Shown in pieces: positions 40,889 to 50,011 of a DNA stretch of 64,000 bases. Made by a program: the position numbers and the translations under genes. How positions within the stretch are numbered: position 1 is the first letter of the stretch; each line of letters opens with the position of its first letter. The notes under the pieces were generated by a model, which was given only the letters and a program-made list of their open reading frames with translations, was not told the origin of the DNA and searched no databases. The stretch comes from Nocardia sp. NBC_00403 (lineage in GTDB: Bacteria > Actinomycetota > Actinomycetes > Mycobacteriales > Mycobacteriaceae): contig NZ_CP107939.1 in assembly GCF_036046055.1 (NCBI RefSeq), forward strand, positions 1,240,001 through 1,304,000, written 5' to 3'.

Positions 40889-41533
40889 TCAGTCGAGCGG
40901 GCTGCCGATGAGATGGCTTGCGGTGAGCAGGAATTGGTCGGTGGAACGGTCGATGAGGGTTCGGCGGGTGATGGGGAGGGTGCCTGCCAGCCAGCTGTTG
41001 GTGGTTTCCCAGAGACCGCCGAGGAGGTGGGTTGCGGCGAATTCGGCGTGTTCGCCGGCGTTTTCGACGACGCCGGCGCCGACTTCTTCGGCGCATACGG
41101 CCAGCATGATGCCTGCGAACGAGCGCATCACCTCGGCCCTGCGCATCAGCAGGGCCGGGTTCAGTTGAGCCTCGACGGTGGCGATGCGTGCCTTGCGTGG
41201 ATCATCGGCGATGAGGTCGACGGCGGCGGCGATGGCGGCCCTGGTCTTCGCGCGGATGTCGGCGCCGGTTGTCATGAACGCGGTGACGACGGCCTGGCCG
41301 ATCTCGTCGACGATCCGGTCGAACAGTTCGCTGAATACCGAATCGAGGTCGGTGAAGCTCTCGTAGTAGTAGCGCTCCGACAGCTTGGCCTTGGTGCACA
41401 GTCCGGAGACGGTCAGCCTGGCAAAACCCGAGGTCCCGATGATTTCCAGTGCCGCATCCAGCAGCGCGGCGCGGCGGCGCGCCCGGCGCTGTTCGATCGG
41501 CACGCCACCGTAGGACCGCGAGGTGGTAGTCAT
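40889..41533 (-). CDS. TetR/AcrR family transcriptional regulator
   Basis: A 214-residue regulator with the TetR DNA-binding domain in the first 70 residues ('ALLDAALEIIGTSGFARLTVSGLCTKAKLSERYYYESFTDLDSV' pattern) and a helical ligand domain. The ATG at 41533 is chosen because an inverted repeat lies 11 bp upstream and earlier ATGs fall inside it. It is divergent from an MpaB-family oxygenase gene, which it probably controls. Confidence 0.88.
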   Translation of the reverse strand: MTTTSRSYGGVPIEQRRARRRAALLDAALEIIGTSGFARLTVSGLCTKAKLSERYYYESFTDLDSVFSELFDRIVDEIGQAVVTAFMTTGADIRAKTRAAIAAAVDLIADDPRKARIATVEAQLNPALLMRRAEVMRSFAGIMLAVCAEEVGAGVVENAGEHAEFAATHLLGGLWETTNSWLAGTLPITRRTLIDRSTDQFLLTASHLIGSPLD

Positions 41534-41543
41534 CGGAGACCAT

Positions 41544-41565
41544 TCTGGCATAGATCCTTGCCAGA
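41544..41565. promoter_or_regulatory. inverted-repeat operator candidate of the TetR/MpaB pair
   Basis: TCTGGCA-N8-TGCCAGA with a central GATC (16 of 20 inner positions symmetric). It lies between the divergent TetR and MpaB-family genes, 11 bp before the TetR start, a typical place for autoregulation. Confidence 0.5.
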
Positions 41566-41647
41566 TTTTCAATTCTGTGAGACGTTCTTGTCAGAAGGTG
41601 CCCGATGCGTGCACCGACGCGAACCTCGAACCGATGGGTGAAGTGCA

Positions 41648-42904
41648 ATGACGCATGACAACCAGCTGCTACCCACGCCGCCGCTGTTCACCGAGTTCCC
41701 CTTCCGGCAGGCTGTTCCGGTCCTCGCGCCGGGCGATCTGCGCTGCACCGCCGCCCAGCGCGATTCGTTCCGCCGCTTCGCGCAGGCAGGCGATCCGCTG
41801 GCCGACGACGTAGTGGCGATGATCCAGCGCCTGCCGGTCGGCGAGGGCCGCCGGATGTTCGAGATCGCCGTCGAGCAGGGCATCGATGCGGTGCCGGACG
41901 CGCCGCAAGAGCTGCGGGCACTCTTCGGACAAGTCGAGGCAGACCCGTACTGGCTCGACCGCGGCAAGATCGATCGCGGTGCCCGCGTCGTCGGCCGCAC
42001 CAGTGTCTGGGGCGGCATAGCCATGGGTATGTTCGCCCTGATGGGCGGCTATCTCGCCTCCCGTGCGGACAAAACGCTCGTCGGCACCGGCGACCTGAAC
42101 GCGATGGCGCCGCGCCGACTCGCCGAAACCACACAGTGGTGGCTGGATGTCACCACTCCCGGTGGGCTGCAACACAATCGGGTCGGATACCAGAGCGTGC
42201 TGCGGGTGCGCCTGATGCACGCGCTGGTGCGCGCGGGCATGAATCGACGGCCCGACTGGGATTACGCCGCATGGGATCAGCCGGTGAACCAAGTGCTCAC
42301 CGTCGGTACCCTCGGCCTGTTCTCCATGGCGAATCTGGTTGGCGCGCAGGCGCTGGGGCTGCGATTCTCCGCCAAGGAAAAGGACGCGGTCTTCCACCTG
42401 TGGCGCTACGTCGGCTTCCTGCTCGGCATCGACGCCGAGATCCTGCCGACCTGTGAAACCGACACCTGGCGCGCCTTCTGGATCCTCGCCGACACCGAAT
42501 TCATCCCCGATGAGGACTCCCGTCTCTTGGCCCAGGCCCTCGTCACCGCCGCGGGCGGCCTGTTCGTCGGCAACGACACCGCTCCACAGCGCCTGGTCCG
42601 CAAGGCGGTCACCGGCTACATGGTCGCCTACAGCCGAATCATCCTCGGCCCGACCAACTCCGACTTCCTCGGCCTACCGAACAACAAACTTTTCCAGAGC
42701 GCGGTCATGGCCACCGCCGTCGTCAACGGCGTCCTGGAAATCCCCCGCCAACTCCTCCCCGGTGCCACCCGATTCCACGAACAACTGGGCGCCCGCATCC
42801 GTACCCGCCTGGTCCGCGGCTCCATCGCCCGCAACGGCGGCGACCGCACTTATGCCCGCCACGACACCTTCGCCACCCACCGCACGGCACTACGCGCGGG
42901 GTAG
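41648..42904 (+). CDS. MpaB/DUF2236 family oxygenase (Lcp-like)
   Basis: A 418-residue all-helical protein of the DUF2236 family, which includes latex-clearing protein, a b-type haem oxygenase of polyisoprene. 'LRVRLMHALVRAGM' (near 185-198) contains the His that serves as haem ligand in Lcp, and 'TTQWWLDVTTPGGLQHNRVGY' precedes it as in that enzyme. No signal peptide is seen, so it is probably cytosolic and its substrate is not rubber-like by default. It is divergent from a TetR gene and ends before a strong terminator. Confidence 0.85.
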   Translation: MTHDNQLLPTPPLFTEFPFRQAVPVLAPGDLRCTAAQRDSFRRFAQAGDPLADDVVAMIQRLPVGEGRRMFEIAVEQGIDAVPDAPQELRALFGQVEADPYWLDRGKIDRGARVVGRTSVWGGIAMGMFALMGGYLASRADKTLVGTGDLNAMAPRRLAETTQWWLDVTTPGGLQHNRVGYQSVLRVRLMHALVRAGMNRRPDWDYAAWDQPVNQVLTVGTLGLFSMANLVGAQALGLRFSAKEKDAVFHLWRYVGFLLGIDAEILPTCETDTWRAFWILADTEFIPDEDSRLLAQALVTAAGGLFVGNDTAPQRLVRKAVTGYMVAYSRIILGPTNSDFLGLPNNKLFQSAVMATAVVNGVLEIPRQLLPGATRFHEQLGARIRTRLVRGSIARNGGDRTYARHDTFATHRTALRAG

Positions 42905-42960
42905 CTCGCGCGAGCACTGGTTAGGGTTGCGTCCCAGTAACTTTGGGTAATGGCGTTAGT

Positions 42961-42998
42961 GAAATGGTGGCCGCCAATGCGGTGGCGGCCACCATTTC
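42961..42998 (+). terminator. terminator of the MpaB-family gene
   Basis: Perfect 15-bp arms (GAAATGGTGGCCGCC and its complement) around an 8-nt loop, 56 bp past the stop, followed by TCTCACG. Confidence 0.8.
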
Positions 42999-43110
42999 TC
43001 TCACGTCGACCCGAGCAGGGTGCACGGCTTTCGGAGTGCGGACTGGCTATGGGCGCGTGGCGAGGCGGAGGCGTAGTCGGGATGCGGACGGGGCGCGGTA
43101 CCGTGCGGGG

Positions 43111-44067
43111 GTGACCGGGCGGCGGCAGGCGGGGCTGGTCTTCGGCTTCTGTATCGGGGCCGGGGTGGCGGTGCAGGGGCGGGTCAATGGTGCGCTGGGG
43201 GCGCGGTTGCATGACGGAATCGCTGCCGCGTGCATCAGTTTCGGCCTCGGGCTGGTGCTGCTCGGCGTTGCGTTCGTTGTCAGTCGCCGCCTGCGTGGCG
43301 GGCTCGCGCGGGTGCGGGTAGCGCTGGAATCCGGTGAGCTGCGCCTATGGCAGTTGCTCGGCGGGCTGTGCGGTGCTTTCTTCGTCGCGTGTCAGGGGCT
43401 TACGGTCGCCGCGATCGGTGTCACCGCGTTCACGGTGGCTGTGGTGGCAGGTCAGCTGGTGAGCAGTCTGGTGGTGGATCGTCTCGGTGTGGCTCCCAGT
43501 GGCCGCACCCCGGTCACCGCATTGCGTCTCGGCGGCGCTGCCCTCGCGATGGTCGCGGTGGTCCTGGCCGCGGCCGGTCGCTCAGGTACCGCGGTCGGTT
43601 CTTCGGCCGTCCCGGAGTGGCTGCGTGACGGCCCGGTCGCATTGCTGGTCGTCCTGCCCGCGTTGGCAGGCATCGGTCTGGCCTGGCAGCAGGCGGTCAA
43701 CGGTCGAGTCGGCGTGGTCGGCGGTCCCTTCGCCGCCACCCTCGTGAACTTCGGTATCGGCACAGCTGCCCTGTTCGCCATCGAAGCGCTCATTCTCGCC
43801 CGCACCGGTTGGCCCACCGAATTCCCCAGCGAGCCTTGGCTCTATGTGGGTGGCGTCATCGGTGTCGCTTTCATTGCCCTCGCGGCTCTCACCGTCCGCT
43901 GGATCGGGGTCCTGCTCCTCGGTCTGACGTCGGTGGCAGGCCAACTCCTCGCCTCGGTCCTCTTGGACATCGCGATTCCCACCGGTGCCGGACTGTCGGT
44001 CATGACTGTCATCGGCTGCGCCCTCACCCTCGCGGCGGTCGTCGTTGCCGCTCGCTCCCGAAGCTGA
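43111..44067 (+). CDS. DMT family transporter (DUF606/YdcZ type)
   Basis: A 318-residue protein with about ten membrane helices arranged as two similar five-helix halves, each with the 'GLAWQQAVNGRVG'/'GAGVAVQGRVNGALG' signature of the DUF606 (PF04657) subfamily. Substrate unknown. The GTG at 43111 gives the family N-terminus (VTGRRQAGLVFGF); the upstream frame runs over the terminator and is rejected. Confidence 0.83.
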   Translation: MTGRRQAGLVFGFCIGAGVAVQGRVNGALGARLHDGIAAACISFGLGLVLLGVAFVVSRRLRGGLARVRVALESGELRLWQLLGGLCGAFFVACQGLTVAAIGVTAFTVAVVAGQLVSSLVVDRLGVAPSGRTPVTALRLGGAALAMVAVVLAAAGRSGTAVGSSAVPEWLRDGPVALLVVLPALAGIGLAWQQAVNGRVGVVGGPFAATLVNFGIGTAALFAIEALILARTGWPTEFPSEPWLYVGGVIGVAFIALAALTVRWIGVLLLGLTSVAGQLLASVLLDIAIPTGAGLSVMTVIGCALTLAAVVVAARSRS

Positions 44068-44212
44068 ACACCACTGCTCAGCTGAAGCGCCACCGGGTTC
44101 CGGCGTCATGGCAGCCCAATTGATCGACCGCCGCCCAGCCTGCGGCCACGACCACTGAAACCGTTGCGTGTTTCATGTTCTATGGGCATGACCGATGTGG
44201 GATGGTGCGGTC

Positions 44213-45202
44213 ATGCTGATCGAATACGGGGTGTGGGTTTCGCGGCTGGCGGTGAGTGCGGTGTTCGGTCTGTCGGCGGTGGGGAAGCTGATGGACCGGG
44301 CCGCGATGCGGAAGTCGGCGGCCGAGTTCGGGGTACCGATCCAATGGGCGCCCGTCGTGGCGTGGGGGCTACCGATGTTGGAGGCGGTGATCGCGGTGGC
44401 GGTGCTGCCGCCGTGGACGGCGGTGGCGGCGGCGGTGCTTGCCACGCTGGTGCTCGCGGTGTTCACGGGCGCAGTCATTCGACTACTGGTGCGGGGAAGA
44501 CGACCTGCCTGTTCGTGTTTCGGCTCGTTGAGCGACGCACCGATCGGCGCCTGGACCGTAGCCCGCAATGGGGTGCTGGTGGCGCTCGCGGTGCTGGTCG
44601 GCTGGGGTTCGCTCGCGTATCCGCAGGTGCCGGGCGGGCTGCCCGCCGACAATGCGGTCGGGCTGGGAGTGGTCGCGGTGCTCGCCACGCTGCTGGTCTG
44701 GATGTTCGGCGAGGTCCGCGGCTTGCAACGGCGGGTAGACGAGCAGGCGCTCTCGACCCTCGGTGCCGAGGGGCTGCCGGTGGGCGCCGTGGCGCCCGAG
44801 TTCGAACTGTTCGACGTCGATGACGGCCGCACGACTCTGGAATCGCTACTGGTCCATGGGCGCCGAGTGCTACTGGTGTTCGTGCATCCCAACTGTGAGC
44901 TGTGCGCAGCACTGGCTCGGGAGCTGCCGCGGTGGCACTCGCGCACCGCCGAGGCGCTGACCATTGTGGTTGTCGGCAACGGCGACGCCGCGGAGCAGGC
45001 CGAATGGGCGCAGGAGCAGGGGCTCGACGGTATTGCCGCGCTGGTGCAGCGGGGTAACGAAGCCGCTCTGCGCTACCGCGTCCGCGGCACGCCTTCGGCC
45101 GTACTGGTCGATGCCGAAGGCCATATCGGCGCGCCGGTCGCCAGGGGCGCGATGGCGGTCCGGGAGCTGATCATGTCATCGAAGAAGGTTGTACGGCAGT
45201 GA
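44213..45202 (+). CDS. MauE-type membrane domain fused to a thioredoxin-like domain
   Basis: A 329-residue protein. Residues 1-160 form a four-helix MauE/DoxX-like membrane domain with the redox motif CSCFG (near 100). A short coiled region follows, then a thioredoxin/TlpA-like domain (about 195-320) with 'VHPNCELCAALARELPRW', where CELC (near 228) is the active-site pair, and a cis-Pro 'RGTPSAVLVD'. In methylamine dehydrogenase systems MauE and the disulfide protein MauD are separate; here they are one chain. It probably handles disulfides at the membrane. The ATG at 44213 starts just before the first helix. Confidence 0.85.
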   Translation: MLIEYGVWVSRLAVSAVFGLSAVGKLMDRAAMRKSAAEFGVPIQWAPVVAWGLPMLEAVIAVAVLPPWTAVAAAVLATLVLAVFTGAVIRLLVRGRRPACSCFGSLSDAPIGAWTVARNGVLVALAVLVGWGSLAYPQVPGGLPADNAVGLGVVAVLATLLVWMFGEVRGLQRRVDEQALSTLGAEGLPVGAVAPEFELFDVDDGRTTLESLLVHGRRVLLVFVHPNCELCAALARELPRWHSRTAEALTIVVVGNGDAAEQAEWAQEQGLDGIAALVQRGNEAALRYRVRGTPSAVLVDAEGHIGAPVARGAMAVRELIMSSKKVVRQ

Positions 45203-45422
45203 TGGGGAGCCGCCAGCGCGCTGACGGTCCAGTCGATCCCTGTGTATCGATCCGATCCGCTGCTTGTTCGAGGCAATACGGACCGGCTTTCTATTTCCAT
45301 TGTCCTGCAACAAATTTTATGAGCAATTGGCATCACGCCTGATCGTCGAGTCGATACCATCGAAGCGCTAGGTTCCTCCAATCGAAGTCGATTGGCCCTA
45401 CTCGACCGAGGGGAAAATCAAC

Positions 45423-45761
45423 ATGGCGGACTTTGCATTCACAGATTATTCCGGCAAGGAATTCATCATCCGGCTCAACAATGAACAACGGATATCCGAG
45501 GCCCGTCGAATTCTGTCCGGCGAGGAAAGCATGTCGGTCCACGTGATGGGCCGAATCAGGAAAACCACAGCGAACTACAACCCGGGCTGGAGTTTCCATC
45601 TCGACCCGGACACGATCACCTTCTTCACCATGGCGATCGAGGTGTGCGACTCGAGCATCACCTACCTGGAAGATCACCTGGATGAGGCCTGCGGTCCCTT
45701 CCTGCCCGGGTGCTTCTGGTGTCCGTGGTCCTCGCGGCTCACCCGCGAAATTACCGCCTGA
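45423..45761 (+). CDS. BP74-related protein
   Basis: A 112-residue protein with the complete pattern I associate with the BP74 N-terminal domain: 'FTDYSGKEFIIRL', 'VHVMGRI', 'YNPGWSFHLDPDTITFF', 'AIEVCDSSITYLEDHLDEA' and 'FLPGCFWCPWSSRL'. BP74 of Bacteroides/eukaryotic relatives is linked to calcium or calmodulin binding, and its bacterial role is unknown. Usual members are exported, but no signal peptide is present here even though three Cys remain. The RBS is GAGGGGA. Upstream DNA is AT-richer than the surroundings, which may hint at acquisition. Confidence 0.7.
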   Translation: MADFAFTDYSGKEFIIRLNNEQRISEARRILSGEESMSVHVMGRIRKTTANYNPGWSFHLDPDTITFFTMAIEVCDSSITYLEDHLDEACGPFLPGCFWCPWSSRLTREITA

Positions 45762-45834
45762 GCGAGCCTCTTCGAGGAAAATCGCGCTCGTTGGGTGCTG
45801 GTACGGCCTCCGGCCGAAACTCTGTCCGACGGTT

Positions 45835-45863
45835 CCGTGTGCGCAGTGTCACTGCGCACACGG
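45835..45863. terminator. bidirectional hairpin terminator
   Basis: Perfect 14-bp arms (CCGTGTGCGCAGTG and complement) around one base, placed between the convergent BP74 and MBL-Rieske genes. A second small hairpin (CGGCC-TC-CGGCCG) lies just upstream. Confidence 0.7.
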
Positions 45864-45961
45864 ATCGGACGACCATATGCCCGATCGATCGACATCCGGA
45901 ATGATGCGTCGACATTCGGCGCGATGAAGTTCGGGCGCTCGAAATTGGTGCAGCGACCGAC

Positions 45962-47503
45962 TCAGGCCAACTTGCGGGAACGAAGTTCGTGACCTTTGGA
46001 GGTTTTGCAGCGACCCGATTCCAGATCCCACTGCCACCCGTGCAAATTGCACAGGAGCGTATTACCCTCGACGACTCCGAATTTCGAAAGGTCGGCCTTG
46101 AGGTGCGGGCAGCGCCGCTGCACTTCCCAGCCGTCGAGTTCGGTGGACGCGGAATCGTCGTGCGCCTCGGCGAACCAGCCGTCGGCATAGGCGATGCGCT
46201 CGTCGGTCAGGCATTTGAAGAACGTATAAAGGAATTCGTTGTACCCGCCGATGCGCCACGCCTGGAATCGGGTGGACAGGAAGATGGTATTCACCCAGTC
46301 CGGCTCGTTGTCGCGCAACACCGTGCGCACCAATTCCGGGGCGATGCGGAAGCCGTAGCGATACTTGCCCTCGCCGTCGACCGGACCGCGCACCACGCGC
46401 TTGGGGAAGTCCAGCACCACGGTCTCGTCCCCGATGACGAGCCCCACGGGGTAGCCGATGCCGTCGCAAATCAGGTCGCTCTGCGCCATGATCGGCTCGA
46501 ACAGGGCCTGCAACGGCTCCAGCAGCGGCTCGCCGGTCGCCGGTGACCAGCTCGCCTTCTCCGCGGCCAGCACCGGCGCGAGACGCTGCGCCATCTGTTC
46601 GATGTATTCGGCCTTGTTGTCGTAGATCAGGCCCGGTTCGAACGGATGGGTCAACTCCAGCTCGGAACCACGCACATCGGCGACCGAGCCGGGGATCATC
46701 AACAGCCCGCCCTCGTTGCCGTGGATGCGCATCTGTTCCAGGAACACCATCTGGTCCGGGAAGATATTGCCTTCGTCGCCGCGGTCGTCGTTGAGATAGC
46801 GCAGTTCGTCGTCGAGGAACACCGGCGGCCCCGCCGACGGCACCACCCAGGTGGCGCCGACCTGCTCGATATAGCTGCGGCACCGGTCCATGCCGCGCTG
46901 TCGTTTCTGCTTGCCGAAGTTCGACTTGGTGCGGCTCGGGATGTCGTAGACCATCGGGTACCAGATGGCGCCCGAGTACTGCAGCAGATGAATGTCGATC
47001 CGGCCGAATGCGTCGTGCAGCACATCCATGTCGACCGGCCGGGCGTCGTTCATGTTGAAACAGGTGGTCACGCCGTCTGAGACGATAATCCCGGAGTCGC
47101 CGATCGGTCCGTCTGCCGGCGCGCGCAACGCGATGATCATGATGTCCAGCTCGCCGCCCGGACCGGTGATCGTGTGCTTGACCGAGTCCTCGGTCTCGAA
47201 GAACTTGGTGAAACCGAGCAGCTCCAGTTCGCGCTTCAGATCCGGCACCGGGTAGTCCGGCAGCAGCACGGTCGCGTCCTTGTTGACGTGCTGGGCCAGC
47301 GTGACGGCGTCGAAGTGGTCGCGATGCAGGTGCGAGACGTACAGGAAGTCGCAATTGCCCAGCTCGTCCCAGTCGAGCTGGGTGTTGTCGGGGAACGGGA
47401 ACCACGAACCGAAGTAGGCGGGGTTGACCCAGGGATCGCAAAGGATCGACCCGGCCGCGGTGCGAATATGGAATCCGGCGTGTCCGACGCTGGTGATCTG
47501 CAC
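45962..47503 (-). CDS. MBL-fold hydrolase fused to a C-terminal Rieske [2Fe-2S] domain
   Basis: A 513-residue two-domain protein. The N-terminal metallo-beta-lactamase (UlaG-like) fold has 'VSHLHRDHFD' (HxHxDH) and further His/Asp ligands. The C-terminal Rieske domain (about 440-510) has CPHL (near 466) and CNLHGWQ (near 484), the two Cys-x-His pairs for a [2Fe-2S] cluster. It is the counterpart of M. tuberculosis Rv3818 by architecture and by its neighbour PlsC (Rv3816c). The reaction is unknown. GTG start with a strong GGAGGAG 6 nt upstream. Confidence 0.9.
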   Translation of the reverse strand: MQITSVGHAGFHIRTAAGSILCDPWVNPAYFGSWFPFPDNTQLDWDELGNCDFLYVSHLHRDHFDAVTLAQHVNKDATVLLPDYPVPDLKRELELLGFTKFFETEDSVKHTITGPGGELDIMIIALRAPADGPIGDSGIIVSDGVTTCFNMNDARPVDMDVLHDAFGRIDIHLLQYSGAIWYPMVYDIPSRTKSNFGKQKRQRGMDRCRSYIEQVGATWVVPSAGPPVFLDDELRYLNDDRGDEGNIFPDQMVFLEQMRIHGNEGGLLMIPGSVADVRGSELELTHPFEPGLIYDNKAEYIEQMAQRLAPVLAAEKASWSPATGEPLLEPLQALFEPIMAQSDLICDGIGYPVGLVIGDETVVLDFPKRVVRGPVDGEGKYRYGFRIAPELVRTVLRDNEPDWVNTIFLSTRFQAWRIGGYNEFLYTFFKCLTDERIAYADGWFAEAHDDSASTELDGWEVQRRCPHLKADLSKFGVVEGNTLLCNLHGWQWDLESGRCKTSKGHELRSRKLA

Positions 47504-47545
47504 GAGCTGCTCCTCCTAGCCGTTACCAGCCATCCAGAGTAGTGG

Positions 47546-48538
47546 CTATGGTGAAACGTCGCCGATGCAGTAGCCCTTGGAGCTCTCGTGGCCATCGGTC
47601 AGGGTGAAAGTCCGCGTCTGGGTCACCCCGGCGGCGTTGGTGACGGGCACCTGTACCGCGATGTAGTCCGCGCGCAGTCGCTCCGATTGGATTTCCTGGT
47701 CGGCGAACTTCGTGGCGCCGGTCAGCTTGCCCGCGTTGTTCGCCAACGGCGCGGCGATCGGTTTGCCGGTGCCGGTGGGGTCCCAGGTCGCCGGGCTCGC
47801 CTTGCACACGAGCGGGTAGGTGCCCTCCTTGTCGGAGGGGTCGAGCGGAGCGCCGACAGATCGGGCCAGATACCGGCGCACGGTGTGCCTGGCGTCGGCG
47901 TCGTTCAGGCCGGTGTCCTCGCCCGCCGCAATCACTCGCGGGCAGGCGTAGCCGGTGTCGGCGGCGGCGCGGTCGATGGTGACTGCGGTGGTCCTGGTCT
48001 TCCAGGTGACGGTGTCCTCGGTCGCGACGCCGGGCTGGGCGAGGGCGTTGAGGATGGCCTGCTTGCCCTCGTACATGTCGGCCACATTCCCTGGGGCCAT
48101 GGACCAGCACTTGGCCTGCAGCGCGGTGATCGTTTCGGTTTGCAGGTCGACGGCCCAGCGCTGTACCGCGGGTGCGGCGGCCGGGAGGCCTGGCACCGCT
48201 GCGACCTGCGGGGCGTTCGCGGGGATCGGCGGGAGGGCCGAGGCGCTCGGTGTGGTCGGGGCGAGGATGGGCGAGGTGGTGGTCTGCGCCGTGGCGCGCG
48301 CGGGCTCCTCATTGGGAATGCCGACGGCCGAATCGCAGCCCGCGAGCAGGACCGCTCCGGCGGCGACGAGTCCGCCGACCAGGCTCCTGCCGATGCGTGG
48401 CGTTGTCCGCAGGTCGCCGTGGCGAGGGGCGCTGCGCTGCTGGTGCGCCGCCCCGTCGTGCTCGAATTGCCTTGTCCGGTCACGATAGCGCGGGTCTTTC
48501 CGGTCGCGTTCACGCGTTATCGGTCGGGCGCGGTCCAC
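47546..48538 (-). CDS. putative lipoprotein with two disulfides
   Basis: A 330-residue protein. After an unusually long basic N-terminus (about 55 residues) comes a hydrophobic segment ending in the lipobox LAGC ('VAAGAVLLAGCDSAVG'), then a Thr/Pro-rich linker and an extracellular domain with four Cys (CWSM, CPRV, CKAS, CIGD), enough for two disulfides. Function unknown. The GTG at 48538 has AGAGGA upstream; no later start lies before the hydrophobic segment, so the long N-terminus is either real or the true start is missed. It is divergent from plsC. Confidence 0.65.
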   Translation of the reverse strand: MDRARPITRERDRKDPRYRDRTRQFEHDGAAHQQRSAPRHGDLRTTPRIGRSLVGGLVAAGAVLLAGCDSAVGIPNEEPARATAQTTTSPILAPTTPSASALPPIPANAPQVAAVPGLPAAAPAVQRWAVDLQTETITALQAKCWSMAPGNVADMYEGKQAILNALAQPGVATEDTVTWKTRTTAVTIDRAAADTGYACPRVIAAGEDTGLNDADARHTVRRYLARSVGAPLDPSDKEGTYPLVCKASPATWDPTGTGKPIAAPLANNAGKLTGATKFADQEIQSERLRADYIAVQVPVTNAAGVTQTRTFTLTDGHESSKGYCIGDVSP

Positions 48539-48673
48539 TTCCAAGGTCCTCTTTCGTAGGTCTTTGCTCTCGGGCCTATCGGGCGAATTCCGGGTCCGGT
48601 TCGGCGCTCGCGAGACAGCGCGCGCGGCGGCGCTCTGCCGGATGGGACAGTCTGCGACTACGCTAGCGGAATT

Positions 48674-49426
48674 GTGGAACCCGTCTACCGGACGATCGTC
48701 GGCCTGGCCCGTACCGTCTTCTTCGTCGAAGGTCTGAAATTCACCGTCAAGGGTGAGGAGAATATCCCTGCCCGGGGTGGTGCCGTAATCGCGGTCAACC
48801 ACACCGGATATATGGACTTCACCTACGCCGGGCTTCCGGTGCGCACGCCTAAGCGCTACATCCGCTTCATGGCCAAGAAAGAGGTGTTCGACAACAGCAT
48901 CTCCGGGCCGATCATGCGGGCGCTCGAGCACATTCCCGTGGACCGATCGGCGGGCGCCGATTCCTACCAAGCCGCGGTCGAGTACCTGCGCAAGGGCGAG
49001 CTGGTCGGCGTGTATCCCGAGGCGACCATCAGCCGCAGCTTCGAGATCAAGGACTTCAAGTCCGGCGCCGCGCGCATGGCGATCGAGTCGGATGTCCCGA
49101 TCATCCCGATCGTCATCTGGGGTGCGCACCGAGTGTGGACCAAGGGCTTCCCGAAGCGCCTCGGCCGCACCAACACTCCGATCTCCATCGCGGTCGGCGC
49201 ACCGATCCAGCCCTACGAGCCCGCGGCGGACCTCACCGCTCAGCTGCGTGCCGCCATGCAGGAAATGCTGCTCGATCTTCAGCGCGACTACCCGCACGAG
49301 CCGGGCGCCTACTGGGTTCCCGCCCGCCTCGGTGGCAGCGCGCCCACCCTGGAGGAAGCCGACGCCATGGATGCCGCGGAAGCCGAGGAGAAGGCGGCCC
49401 GCCGGGCGGCGAAGGATTCTCAGTAG
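48674..49426 (+). CDS. plsC: 1-acyl-sn-glycerol-3-phosphate acyltransferase family protein
   Basis: A 250-residue PlsC-type acyltransferase. 'AVNHTGYMD' supplies the NHx4D catalytic motif (42-49), 'KKEVFDN' and 'VDRSAG' follow, and 'VYPEATIS' (near 115) is the second, substrate-binding motif. It transfers an acyl chain to lysophospholipid on the inner side of the membrane. The basic/acidic helical C-tail (225-250) is extra. GTG start 9 nt after TACGCT, so possibly leaderless. Matches Rv3816c by neighbourhood with the MBL-Rieske gene. Confidence 0.92.
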   Translation: MEPVYRTIVGLARTVFFVEGLKFTVKGEENIPARGGAVIAVNHTGYMDFTYAGLPVRTPKRYIRFMAKKEVFDNSISGPIMRALEHIPVDRSAGADSYQAAVEYLRKGELVGVYPEATISRSFEIKDFKSGAARMAIESDVPIIPIVIWGAHRVWTKGFPKRLGRTNTPISIAVGAPIQPYEPAADLTAQLRAAMQEMLLDLQRDYPHEPGAYWVPARLGGSAPTLEEADAMDAAEAEEKAARRAAKDSQ

Positions 49427-49642
49427 GGGGAGCTACGGCACTGCCGAGGGCCGAGCGGCGGAGCGTTGTCGACCACCGCCTTCCTTGGACGCGCCGCTCG
49501 TCGCCGACGGCGCAGGAAGCGCGGCGGGCCCTGAGACGTCTACGAGAGAGTCGTGTAGCCGGTGCGGTGATGAACCGACCCCCCGCCCGGGGCTGGTTGT
49601 GACTCGCAGCGCTATGTGGCGGTGTTCTCGCTCGGGTGGCGT
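49427..49642. other. interval between plsC and the Imm8 gene
   Basis: No gene and no strong hairpin seen in 216 bp of GC-rich sequence between convergent genes. Confidence 0.4.
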
Positions 49643-50011
49643 CTACCCGCTCTCGCCCGGACCACGGCGGTAATCCTGGAATTCCCATTTGCCGATCCGG
49701 CTGATTTCCGTGGCCAATTCTTCCCAAGTGGGGCGTTCGAGATCCCGAAGGAAGTCATCGACGTATCGGCGAACCAGTGCGATATCAATACGGTCGAGGA
49801 TCAGTGTGTATTCCTTCGCCTCGGAACCGCGCGAGTCACTGGCCCGCGCGTGCCCCTCGGGCGTGCAGACGATGACATCGAACGACTCTTCTCCCGGTGC
49901 GTTCTCCGGGCCGATCATCAACTGCACCAACAGGGTATCGACTGAGAGCTCGGCACTGCCGTCGGTGAGATCGGCGTCCGGGCTGTAGATTCCTTTGAGT
50001 TCGGCTTTCAT
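49643..50011 (-). CDS. Imm8 family immunity protein
   Basis: A 122-residue protein starting MKAELKGIYSPDAD, with 'FDVIVCTPEGHA' and the acidic second half characteristic of Imm8 immunity proteins, which neutralise polymorphic toxins by direct binding. The ATG at 50011 overlaps the stop of the upstream toxin-like frame by one base, the expected toxin-immunity arrangement. The gene itself is intact while its toxin partner is frameshifted. Confidence 0.78.
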   Translation of the reverse strand: MKAELKGIYSPDADLTDGSAELSVDTLLVQLMIGPENAPGEESFDVIVCTPEGHARASDSRGSEAKEYTLILDRIDIALVRRYVDDFLRDLERPTWEELATEISRIGKWEFQDYRRGPGESG

